From contig NZ_BDBT01000015.1 in NCBI RefSeq assembly GCF_001613125.1, positions 1 through 64,000 of the forward strand: a stretch of DNA of 64,000 bases, read 5' to 3'. The DNA comes from Nocardia shimofusensis NBRC 100134. Lineage in GTDB: Bacteria; Actinomycetota; Actinomycetes; Mycobacteriales; Mycobacteriaceae. Shown in pieces: positions 16,986-24,185 of the stretch. Both the position numbers and the translations under genes were made by a program. The first letter of the stretch is position 1. The number at the start of each line of letters is the position of its first letter. Below the pieces are notes generated by a model. It was not told where the DNA came from, did no database searches, and worked only from the letters and a program-made list of their open reading frames with translations.

Positions 16986-17531
16986 TCAGCGGCCGAGCGC
17001 GGCCAGCGCGCGGGCGTTGACCTCTTCGACCTCGCCGACACCGTCGACGGAGACGACCAGACCCGCGTAGTGATCGAGCAGCGGCTCGGTCTCCTCGCGG
17101 TAGACCCGCAGCCGGTTGCGGATCACATCTTCGCTGTCGTCGGCACGGCCGCGCGCGAGCATGCGCTCGACCACGGTGTCCTCGGCGACGACGAAGCACA
17201 GGACCGCGTCGAGCTTCTTGTCGATGTCGGCGAGGATCTTCTCCAGCGCGTCGGCCTGATCGACCGTGCGGGGGTAGCCGTCGAGGACGAAGCCGTTGGC
17301 GGCGTCGGGCTCGCCGACGCGCGCCTCGACCATGCGGTTGGTCACGTCGCTGGGCACCAGATCGCCGGCGTCCATGTACTTCTGCGCCTCACGGCCCAGC
17401 GGGGTCTGCTGGCTGATGTTCGCGCGGAACAGGTCCCCGGTGGAGATGTGCGGGACGCCCAGTTTTTCCGACAGGAGGACGGCCTGCGTGCCCTTGCCGG
17501 CACCGGGCGGACCGAGCAGTACAACTCTCAC
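16986..17531 (-). CDS. adk: Adenylate kinase
   Basis: The 181-residue enzyme catalyses ATP + AMP to 2 ADP. It starts with the P-loop GPPGAGKGT (residues 7-15), has the AMP-binding HISTGDLFRANI and GFVLDGYPRT segments, and a short loop (ARGRADDSEDVIRNRL) in place of the long LID domain, as is normal for actinobacteria. The GTG start at 17531 overlaps the secY stop by four bases (GTGA), indicating coupling. Confidence 0.96.
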   Translation of the reverse strand: MRVVLLGPPGAGKGTQAVLLSEKLGVPHISTGDLFRANISQQTPLGREAQKYMDAGDLVPSDVTNRMVEARVGEPDAANGFVLDGYPRTVDQADALEKILADIDKKLDAVLCFVVAEDTVVERMLARGRADDSEDVIRNRLRVYREETEPLLDHYAGLVVSVDGVGEVEEVNARALAALGR

Positions 17532-18850
17532 TTGAGGAACCCTTCGTAATTTCTGTTCATCAACTGGCTTTCGATCTGCTTCACCGTGTCCAGACCGACG
17601 CTCACCATGATCAGCACCGCGGTACCGCCGAACGGGAGGTTCTGGATTCCGCCGGAATTACCGATGTCGAGGAACACATTGGGCAGGACGGCAACCAGGC
17701 CGAGGTAGATCGAGCCGGGCAATGTGATGCGGCTCAGCACGAAATTGAGGTAGTCGGCGGTGGGCTTGCCCGGACGGTAGCCGGGGATGAAGCCACCGAA
17801 CTTCTTCATCTCGTCGGCGCGTTCCTCCGGATTGAAGGTGATCGCCACATAGAAGTAGGTGAAGAAGACGATGAGTCCGAAGTAGATCGCGATGTAGATC
17901 GGATTGCTCGGATTCACCAGATACTTCTGGATGATCTCCTGCCACCAACTGGGATCGGTCGCGTTCTGCGCGCCGGTCAGCTGCGCGATCAGGTTCGGCA
18001 GGTACAGCAGTGAGGACGCGAAGATCACCGGGATGACACCGGCCTGGTTGACCTTCAGCGGGAGGTAGGTCGAGGACCCGCCGTACATCTTGCGGCCGAC
18101 CACGCGCTTGGCGTACTGCACCGGAATCCGGCGCTGGCCCTGCTCGACGAAGATGACCGCGACGATGATCAGGAACGCCGCCACGCAGACCAGCGCGAAA
18201 GTGATGTTGCCCCGGCTGTCCAGGATCGCCTTGCCCTCGGTCGGGATCCGCGCCGCGATGCCGGCGAAGATCAGCAGCGACATGCCGTTGCCGACGCCGC
18301 GCTCGGTGATCTGCTCGCCGAACCACATCACCAGCGCCGCGCCGGCGGTCATCACCAGGACGATGATGATCATGCCGAAGATGCTGGTGTCGGCCAGGAT
18401 GTCCTGCTGGCAGCCCTGCAGGAGCTGGCCTCGGGCCGCGAGGGCCACCAGGCCGGTCGCCTGCAGGATCGCGAGCGCGATCGAGAGATAACGCGTGTAC
18501 TGCGTCATCTTCGTCTGGCCCGATTGGCCTTCCTTGCGCAATTCCTCGAACCGCGGGATGACCACTGTGAGCAATTGCACGATGATGCTCGCGGTGATGT
18601 AGGGCATGATGCCGATCGCGAAGACCGACAACTGCAGCAGCGCACCACCGGAGAAAAGATTGATCAGCTGGTAGATACCGGCGTTCTCACCGCCGGAGAC
18701 CAGGTCGACGCACTCCTGAACAGCCTGGTAGTCGACGCCGGGAGAAGGCAGCGCGGCGCCCACCCGGTACAGCGCGACCAACCCCAGCGTGAAGAGAATC
18801 TTCCGCCGTAAGTCCGGAGTCCGGAAGGCCGATACGAAGGCGGAAAGCAC
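17528..18850 (-). CDS. secY: Preprotein translocase subunit SecY
   Basis: A 440-residue integral membrane protein with about ten hydrophobic segments, beginning (V)LSAFVSAFRTPDLRRKIL and including the SecY hallmark PGIRPGxxT-like loop as FIPGYRPGKPTADYL. It forms the protein-conducting channel of the Sec system in the plasma membrane. The GTG at 18850 is preceded by AGGAGG four bases upstream, preferred over an in-frame ATG 69 bases earlier. A strong terminator upstream (18953-18988) separates it from rplO, so secY-adk-map should have their own promoter in 18851-18952. Confidence 0.95.
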   Translation of the reverse strand: MLSAFVSAFRTPDLRRKILFTLGLVALYRVGAALPSPGVDYQAVQECVDLVSGGENAGIYQLINLFSGGALLQLSVFAIGIMPYITASIIVQLLTVVIPRFEELRKEGQSGQTKMTQYTRYLSIALAILQATGLVALAARGQLLQGCQQDILADTSIFGMIIIVLVMTAGAALVMWFGEQITERGVGNGMSLLIFAGIAARIPTEGKAILDSRGNITFALVCVAAFLIIVAVIFVEQGQRRIPVQYAKRVVGRKMYGGSSTYLPLKVNQAGVIPVIFASSLLYLPNLIAQLTGAQNATDPSWWQEIIQKYLVNPSNPIYIAIYFGLIVFFTYFYVAITFNPEERADEMKKFGGFIPGYRPGKPTADYLNFVLSRITLPGSIYLGLVAVLPNVFLDIGNSGGIQNLPFGGTAVLIMVSVGLDTVKQIESQLMNRNYEGFLK

Positions 18851-18952
18851 AGATCCTCCTGGCGCGAACGACATGGTCAGGACATGGGAATTTTCGGCAG
18901 GGTAGATGCCGAAACCCATGGCGAGGCTTGGCAGAACTATTGAACTCTAACA

Positions 18953-18988
18953 GTGGCACCGGACGAGGTCTCACTCGTCCGGTGCCAC
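18953..18988 (-). terminator. Inverted-repeat terminator after rplO
   Basis: A perfect 15-bp stem (18953-18967 with 18974-18988) closes a 6-base loop. It lies 18 bp beyond the rplO stop. No long T run follows, which is common for high-GC actinobacterial terminators. Confidence 0.8.
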
Positions 18989-19006
18989 CAGTTGTAGAGC
19001 CTACCG

Positions 19007-19450
19007 TCAGCCCAGCTCGGTGACAGTGCCACCGGCGGCGGTGATCTTCTCCTTGGCGGAGCCGGTCACCTTGTCGGCGGTCACCTGGACCGCGACGCCG
19101 ATCTCGCCGTCGCCGAGGACCTTCACGAGCTGGTTCTTGCGAACCGCGCCCGCGGCCACCAGCTCGGCCTTACCGATCTCGCCGCCCTCGGGGAAGAGCT
19201 CGGCGATGCGGCCCACGTTCACGACCTGGTATTCGGTGCGGAACTTGTTGGTGAAGCCCTTGAGCTTCGGCAGCCGCATGTGCAGCGGCATCTGGCCACC
19301 CTCGAAGGCGGCCGGGACATTCTTGCGCGCCTTGGTGCCCTTGGTACCACGGCCCGCGGTCTTGCCCTTGGAGCCCTCACCGCGACCCACACGGGTCTTC
19401 TCGGTCTTGGAGCCGGGGGCGGGACGCAGGTGATGCAACTTGATGGTCAT
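19007..19450 (-). CDS. rplO: Ribosomal protein L15
   Basis: The 147-residue protein MTIKLHHLRPAPGSKTEKTR has the Gly/Lys-rich N-terminal extension of L15 (GRGEGSKGKTAGRGTKG) and the C-terminal globular domain ending AAGGTVTELG. It is a late assembly protein of the 50S subunit. The ATG at 19450 lies one base after the rpmD stop. Last gene before a terminator. Confidence 0.97.
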   Translation of the reverse strand: MTIKLHHLRPAPGSKTEKTRVGRGEGSKGKTAGRGTKGTKARKNVPAAFEGGQMPLHMRLPKLKGFTNKFRTEYQVVNVGRIAELFPEGGEIGKAELVAAGAVRKNQLVKVLGDGEIGVAVQVTADKVTGSAKEKITAAGGTVTELG

Positions 19451-19451
19451 G

Positions 19452-19631
19452 TCAGACCTCCTCAACTGTCACGAGGTGGCGCACGACGTTGATCAGCCCA
19501 CGGTTCTGGGCGTTGTCCTCACGCACCACCGACTTGCGGATGCCCCGCAGGCCGAGGGTACGCAGGCTGTCCCGCTGATTCTGCTTGGCGCCGATCGAAC
19601 TCTTGATCTGGGTCACCTTGAGATCTGCCAT
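19452..19631 (-). CDS. rpmD: Ribosomal protein L30
   Basis: A 59-residue protein starting MADLKVTQIKSSIGAKQNQR with the L30 core LRTLGLRGIRKSVVREDN and ending HLVTVEEV. It is a small 50S subunit protein. It begins directly after the rpsE stop (no gap) and is followed by rplO with one base between. Confidence 0.96.
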   Translation of the reverse strand: MADLKVTQIKSSIGAKQNQRDSLRTLGLRGIRKSVVREDNAQNRGLINVVRHLVTVEEV

Positions 19632-20291
19632 TTACCTGGCACCTCCAGCCGCCTGAGCGCGTGCACGCAGCATGCCCGCAGGAGCGACGTCCTCGAGCGG
19701 CAGACCACGACGGGCCGCCACTTCTTCGGGGCGCTGCAGCATCTTGAGGGCCGCAACGGTCGCGTGCACGACGTTGATGGCGTTGTCGCTGCCGAGCGAC
19801 TTCGCCAGGATGTCATGGATACCGGCGCACTCCAGCACGGCGCGCGCCGCGCCACCGGCGATCACACCGGTACCGGGCGAGGCCGGACGCAGCATGACCA
19901 CACCGGCCGCCGCCTCACCCTGAACCGGGTGGGTGATGGTCGAGCCGATCATCGGGACGCGGAAGAAGCCCTTGCGCGCTTCCTCGACACCCTTCTGGAT
20001 GGCCGCGGGAACTTCCTTGGCCTTGCCGTAGCCGACGCCGACCAGACCGTTGCCGTCGCCGACGATCACCAGGGCGGTGAAGCTGAAGCGACGACCACCC
20101 TTCACGACCTTGGAGACGCGGTTGATCGCGACGACGCGCTCGAGCTGGTTCTTCTCGGCCGCGTTGTCCCGACGGTCGCCGCCACCGCGGCGATCGCCGC
20201 CACCACGACGGTTGTCGCGGCCGCCCTCGGGGCCGCTGGTGTTCTGTCCGGCGGGTCCGTTGCCGCCGTCACGCCGCTGACGTCCCGGCAT
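19632..20291 (-). CDS. rpsE: Ribosomal protein S5
   Basis: The 219-residue protein starts MPGRQRRDGGNG with a Gly/Arg/Asn-rich extension, then the S5 RNA-binding core (LERVVAINRVSKVVKGGRRFSF, about residues 50-71) and the C-terminal domain with SPGTGVIAGGAARAVLE. S5 acts in the 30S decoding site and translational fidelity. Start is the ATG at 20291; the frame is open upstream but that is read-through of the rplR-rpsE spacer. Confidence 0.97.
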   Translation of the reverse strand: MPGRQRRDGGNGPAGQNTSGPEGGRDNRRGGGDRRGGGDRRDNAAEKNQLERVVAINRVSKVVKGGRRFSFTALVIVGDGNGLVGVGYGKAKEVPAAIQKGVEEARKGFFRVPMIGSTITHPVQGEAAAGVVMLRPASPGTGVIAGGAARAVLECAGIHDILAKSLGSDNAINVVHATVAALKMLQRPEEVAARRGLPLEDVAPAGMLRARAQAAGGAR

Positions 20292-20361
20292 CAGACGTTC
20301 CTTCCGTTGGTGAAATCGAATCGCGAGCTGTGCTGAATGCTCGCTCCGCAAGCTCCGCTCA

Positions 20362-20781
20362 TCAGAACTTCAACCCGCCTTCACGAGCGGCATCGGCCAG
20401 CGCCGCGATGCGGCCGTGGTAGTCGTGACCACCACGGTCGAACACGACGGCGTCGATGCCGGCAGCCTTGGCGCGGGCCGCGATGAGTTCGCCGACCTTC
20501 TTGCCCTTGGCGGTCTTGTCGCCGTCGACCGCGCGCACATCGGCCTCGATCGAGGACGCCGACGCGATGGTCTTGCCGACCGAGTCGTCGACCAGCTGCG
20601 CGTGCAGGTGCCGCGAGGAGCGGTGCACGATCAGACGGGGACGCTCGGTGGTGCCCGCCACCTTCTTGCGAAGGCGGAAGTGGCGACGCGCCTTGGACAG
20701 GCGACGCTTGGTGGCGACGTCCTTGCCCAGCGGAATGCGCTTGGCTTGCTTCTTTTCCTGGCTGGCAGTCGTATTAGCCAT
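20362..20781 (-). CDS. rplR: Ribosomal protein L18
   Basis: A 139-residue, Lys/Arg-rich protein (MANTTASQEKKQAKRIPLGK) with the L18 core GTTERPRLIVHRSSRHLHAQ and the C-terminal GIDAVVFDRGGHDYHGRI. It binds 5S rRNA in the 50S subunit. The ATG at 20781 is chosen over an ATG two codons upstream. Two bases separate it from the rplF stop. Confidence 0.97.
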   Translation of the reverse strand: MANTTASQEKKQAKRIPLGKDVATKRRLSKARRHFRLRKKVAGTTERPRLIVHRSSRHLHAQLVDDSVGKTIASASSIEADVRAVDGDKTAKGKKVGELIAARAKAAGIDAVVFDRGGHDYHGRIAALADAAREGGLKF

Positions 20782-20783
20782 GA

Positions 20784-21323
20784 TCACTTACCCGTCTTTC
20801 CGACCTTGCGGCGAACAACCTCGCCCGCGTAGCGGATGCCCTTGCCCTTGTACGGGTCGGGCTTGCGCAGGCCGTGGATGACCGCAGAGATCTGACCGAC
20901 CTTCTGCTTGTCGATTCCGGACACGGAGAACTTGGTGGGCGATTCCACCGCGAAGGTGATGCCTTCCGGCGCCTCGATCGGGACCGGGTGGCTGTAACCC
21001 AGGGCGAACTCCAGGTTCGAGCCCTTGGCCGCCACGCGGTAGCCGACGCCGAAGATCTCCATCTTCTTCTCGTAGCCCTTGGTGACACCCTCGATCATGT
21101 TGGCGATCAGGGTGCGGGTCAGGCCGTGCAGCGAGCGGTTGCGGCGCTCGTCGTTGGGACGGGTGACCTCGAGCTGGCCGTCCTCGCTCTTGGCGACGGT
21201 GATCGGCTCGGCGACGGTGTGCGAGAGGGTGCCCTTGGGCCCCTTCACCGACACGGTCTGGCCGTCGATGCTGAGCTCGACGCCCGCCGGGATTGCGATG
21301 GGCTTCTTACCAATACGCGACAT
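20784..21323 (-). CDS. rplF: Ribosomal protein L6
   Basis: The 179-residue protein MSRIGKKPIAIPAGVELSID contains the two L6 domains and the C-terminal signature PDPYKGKGIRYAGEVVRRK. It is a 50S protein near the sarcin-ricin loop. The start ATG is 14 bases after the rpsH stop. Confidence 0.97.
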   Translation of the reverse strand: MSRIGKKPIAIPAGVELSIDGQTVSVKGPKGTLSHTVAEPITVAKSEDGQLEVTRPNDERRNRSLHGLTRTLIANMIEGVTKGYEKKMEIFGVGYRVAAKGSNLEFALGYSHPVPIEAPEGITFAVESPTKFSVSGIDKQKVGQISAVIHGLRKPDPYKGKGIRYAGEVVRRKVGKTGK

Positions 21324-21337
21324 TAGTCCTGACTCCC

Positions 21338-21736
21338 TTACCAGACGTAAGCGAGGACTTCGCCGCCCACGCCGCTCTTGGCCGCCTGCTTGTCGGTGAG
21401 CAGTCCCTGCGACGTGGAGATGATCGCCACGCCGAGGCCGCCCAGGACCTTGGGCAAGTTGGTGGATTTCGCGTACACACGCAGACCCGGCTTGGACACC
21501 CGGCGCACACCGGCGAGGCTGCGCTCGCGGCTGGGGCCGTACTTGAGGTCGACGATGAGCGTCTTGCCCACCTGCGCGTCCTCGGTCCGGTAGTCGGCGA
21601 TGTAGCCCTCGCGCTTGAGGATCTCGGCGATGTTCGCCTTGAGCTTCGAGTGCGGAGCCTTCACCTGATCGTGGTACGCCGAGTTGGCGTTGCGCAGACG
21701 GGTCAGGAAGTCTGCGATCGGATCGGTCATGGTCAT
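21338..21736 (-). CDS. rpsH: Ribosomal protein S8
   Basis: The 132-residue protein MTMTDPIADFLTRLRNANSA ends with the S8 signature ISTSQGLLTDKQAAKSGVGGEVLAYVW. In the 30S subunit it binds helix 21 of 16S rRNA. In the usual spc order rpsN precedes rpsH, but here rpsN is 16 kb away at 37953. rpsH therefore starts a separate unit, with a promoter at 21903-21948 and a leader of about 170 bases. Confidence 0.97.
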   Translation of the reverse strand: MTMTDPIADFLTRLRNANSAYHDQVKAPHSKLKANIAEILKREGYIADYRTEDAQVGKTLIVDLKYGPSRERSLAGVRRVSKPGLRVYAKSTNLPKVLGGLGVAIISTSQGLLTDKQAAKSGVGGEVLAYVW

Positions 21737-21902
21737 GGTTCGACCTCGACACCTTTCTCGCTGCGGTTCCCATACAGCACCCACGCGCTTACGCACGCGA
21801 ATGGTGGGCCTACAACAATTCGGCTGGTCCGGCCGGCAAACCTGCCGACCGCTGGGTACTGCCACCGGGCGCCGCCCGCACGAATGCGGACAGATGGGTG
21901 CC

Positions 21903-21948
21903 CAGGCAACCGCTCTAGTGTAGGCAACCCCGCGACCTGGACAAAATC
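21903..21948 (-). promoter_or_regulatory. Promoter of the rpsH-rplO unit with shared initial-transcript motif
   Basis: On the minus strand, TTGTCC (21944-21939), a 16-bp spacer and TACACT (21922-21917) form a -35/-10 pair. After four bases comes CGGTTGCCTG (21912-21903). The same -10 and the same ten-base motif occur upstream of rplN, and a near copy upstream of rpsJ. Predicted transcription start is about 21910. Confidence 0.7.
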
Positions 21949-22000
21949 GGGGTCCGCCGAGGTCGCGGCGGGTCCTTTCGGACGGACACTTGCGTCCGTT

Positions 22001-22017
22001 GGCTAATATCATTAGCC
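22001..22017. promoter_or_regulatory. Palindromic operator overlapping the hydrolase/TetR promoter
   Basis: GGCTAATATCATTAGCC is a perfect 7-bp inverted repeat around three bases. A -10-like TATCAT (22007-22012) lies inside it and ends seven bases before the ATG at 22020, the spacing of leaderless actinobacterial mRNAs. This is a likely operator for the TetR-type regulator encoded second in the operon. Confidence 0.7.
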
Positions 22018-22019
22018 TA

Positions 22020-22886
22020 ATGGCTATGAACATTAACCACACGCCATCCGACACCATGATTCTGGAGGTCGAGGGCGGTCAGCTGGCCTACGACGTGGCG
22101 GGCGGCGGCCCGCTGTTCGTGCTGGTGCCGGGAATGGGCGAGAACAGGTCGTCGTTCCGCGCGGTCGCCGACCGCCTCGTCGCCGCCGGTCACCGCGTCG
22201 CCGCCATGGACATGCGCGGTCACGGCGAGTCGAGCCTGGGCTGGGACTCCTACACCCGCACCGATGTCGCGGCCGACATCCTGGCCCTGATCAGGCACTT
22301 GGGCGGCCCGGCCGTCGTCGTCGGCCACTCGTTCGCCGGCGGCGCCGCCACCATCGCCGCGGCACAGGCGCCCGAGCTGGTCGAGGCCGTCGTCGAGATC
22401 GGCCCGTTCACCCGGCGCCAGCAGCCCGACCTGCGCGCCCTGCTGACCGACAGCCGCTACCGCAAAGGCATGCTCCTGCTGGCAGGCGCCGCCGGGCTGC
22501 GCAGTGTCGGATTGTGGAAGCGCTACCTCGACCATGCCACCCCGGGAACGAAGCCCGCGGGCTTCGACGAGCGGCTCGCCGCCGCGGACGCCGATCTGCG
22601 CCGTCCGGGCCGGATGGCCGTGCTGAGCAAGTTCGGCAGTGCGGCGCCCACGGACGCCGGCGACGAATTGGCCGGTATCGGCTGCCCCGCGTTGGTCCTG
22701 ATGGGCACCCTCGATCCTGACTGGGCGGATCCGAAGGCCGAAGGCGAAGGCATCGTGTCGGAGATGCCCACCGGGCTCGGCCGCCTCGAAATGGTCGAAG
22801 GCGCGGGCCACTACCCGCATGTCCAGTTCCCCGAGCGGGTCGCCGCGAGCATCCTCGCCTTCGTCGCGGACAGCGCCCGTGGCTAG
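22020..22886 (+). CDS. Alpha/beta hydrolase
   Basis: A 288-residue alpha/beta-hydrolase fold protein. The nucleophile elbow is GHSFAGG (Ser near residue 103), the oxyanion region LVPGMGENRSSFR (about 38-50), the conserved GHGES motif follows strand 4, the acid is in MGTLDPDWAD and the catalytic His in GAGHYPH near the end. Substrate unknown; not a lipase with a signal peptide, so probably cytosolic. No ribosome binding site precedes the ATG at 22020 or the ATG at 22026, and the -10 placement argues for a leaderless mRNA. It overlaps the tetR start by eight bases. Confidence 0.9.
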   Translation: MAMNINHTPSDTMILEVEGGQLAYDVAGGGPLFVLVPGMGENRSSFRAVADRLVAAGHRVAAMDMRGHGESSLGWDSYTRTDVAADILALIRHLGGPAVVVGHSFAGGAATIAAAQAPELVEAVVEIGPFTRRQQPDLRALLTDSRYRKGMLLLAGAAGLRSVGLWKRYLDHATPGTKPAGFDERLAAADADLRRPGRMAVLSKFGSAAPTDAGDELAGIGCPALVLMGTLDPDWADPKAEGEGIVSEMPTGLGRLEMVEGAGHYPHVQFPERVAASILAFVADSARG

Positions 22887-23448
22887 GGCCGCGCTGTCCC
22901 CGGCCGCGGTGGTCGAGATCGCGCTGGCGATTCTGGACGAGAGCGGCCCCGAGACGCTGACCCTGTCTTCGGTGGCGGGCAAGGCCGGGGTGGCGACGCC
23001 GTCGCTGTACAAGCATGTGCGGAATCTGGCCGAACTGCGCGCGCTGGTTTCGGCGCGCGTCCTCGGCGACATCGCCGACCGGGTGGGCGCCGCGGTGCTC
23101 GGCCGTTCCGCCGACGACGCCATCCGGGCGCTGATGACCGCGTGGCGCGAGTACGTGCGGCAGTACCCACACCGCTACGCGGCGGTCGTCCAGCGCCCGG
23201 ATCCCCTGACCGAAGAGGCAGGCGCCCGCCTGGTCGGCATCGTCACCGCCGCCCTGCGCGCCTACGGCCTGACCGATTCCGCCGCCGTCCACGCGACCCG
23301 CTGTCTGCGCTCGTCTGTGCACGGGTTCGTCGTATTGGAGGCCCAGGGCGGGTTCGGGCTGCCGGAGAAACTGGACGAGAGTTACGACCTGCTGATCGGC
23401 ATGACGATCGCCGGTCTGCGCGCTGATCGACACGAGAATCTCCGGTGA
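22879..23448 (+). CDS. TetR-family repressor with WHG-type C-terminal domain
   Basis: A GTG start gives 189 residues. The N-terminal DNA-binding helix-turn-helix is LTLSSVAGKAGVATPSLYKHV (split around residues 28-50). The C-terminal half has WREYVRQYPHRYAAVV and HATRCLRSSVHGFVVLE, the pattern of TetR proteins with a WHG domain. It is translationally coupled to the hydrolase gene (8-bp overlap). The palindrome at 22001-22017 is its probable binding site, making the operon autoregulated; the ligand is unknown. Confidence 0.92.
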   Translation: MARAALSPAAVVEIALAILDESGPETLTLSSVAGKAGVATPSLYKHVRNLAELRALVSARVLGDIADRVGAAVLGRSADDAIRALMTAWREYVRQYPHRYAAVVQRPDPLTEEAGARLVGIVTAALRAYGLTDSAAVHATRCLRSSVHGFVVLEAQGGFGLPEKLDESYDLLIGMTIAGLRADRHENLR

Positions 23449-23518
23449 ATGCCCGCGCGATCGGCTGCCGCGTATTCGATCCCCCGGATTCCCCGGCGCC
23501 CCCGAATACCATGGTGAT

Positions 23519-24172
23519 ATGGCACGTCCTGCCCCACAGCGCCCAGACCTCCCGGAACGGATGACCTGGGAGGAACTCGCGCAGCTACCCGAGGAGATCG
23601 CGCGCAATATCGAGCTGTGGGACGGCCGTGTCGTGTGGCTGCGACGAGGTCCGGCCGAGCATCAGGAATTCACGAATCTGATGTGGAGCGGACTGCGCCG
23701 GTGCGCGCGCGAGGCCATGGCGAAGAATCCGGCGGAATGCAGGCGGGTTCATACCGAGACGAATGTGTTCTTCGGCGCGCACGGCAAGTCGGACTTCGTG
23801 ACCCCGGACTTCCTCGTCCAGCGCTGCCTGCCCGAGCCGTACCAGGATCTTCGTGCCGCCGACGTTCAGCTCGTCGGCGAAGTCCTGTCCCCAGGTAACA
23901 GCCAGACCGACATCGATGCCAAGCGCAGGCGTTACGCCGCGGCAGGCATTCCCTGGTACTGGGAGGTGAAGCTCGAGCGGGAGAAGAGCGCGATCGCCGT
24001 GGTCCACGCCTATGCCCTGGAGACCAGGCCCGGTGAGCTGCCCGCCGGAGTCCGGCCACTCCACCCGGCGAACTATCTGCTGGTCGCCGAGTGGTCGCCG
24101 AAGGACACCGATGGCATCGTCATCGACTATCCCTTCCCCATCCGCATACCGTGGGCCGAGCTCGAGTTCTGA
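23519..24172 (+). CDS. Uma2-family putative endonuclease, copy 1
   Basis: The 217-residue protein has the Uma2 (DUF820) restriction-endonuclease-like core: PDFLVQRC, then VGEVLSPGNSQTDIDAKRRR and YAAAGIPWYWEVKLE, which supply the Asp, Glu and Lys of a PD-(D/E)xK-type site. The family is widespread in bacteria and its role is unsettled. It is closely related along its whole length to the copy at 36506-37159 on the other strand (shared REGPAEHQ-like block RRGPAEHQ, ETNVFFG, GKSDFVTPDFLV). A TACCAT -10-like element lies six bases before the ATG, suggesting a leaderless mRNA. Confidence 0.9.
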   Translation: MARPAPQRPDLPERMTWEELAQLPEEIARNIELWDGRVVWLRRGPAEHQEFTNLMWSGLRRCAREAMAKNPAECRRVHTETNVFFGAHGKSDFVTPDFLVQRCLPEPYQDLRAADVQLVGEVLSPGNSQTDIDAKRRRYAAAGIPWYWEVKLEREKSAIAVVHAYALETRPGELPAGVRPLHPANYLLVAEWSPKDTDGIVIDYPFPIRIPWAELEF

Positions 24173-24185
24173 CCGAACGGCGGCA

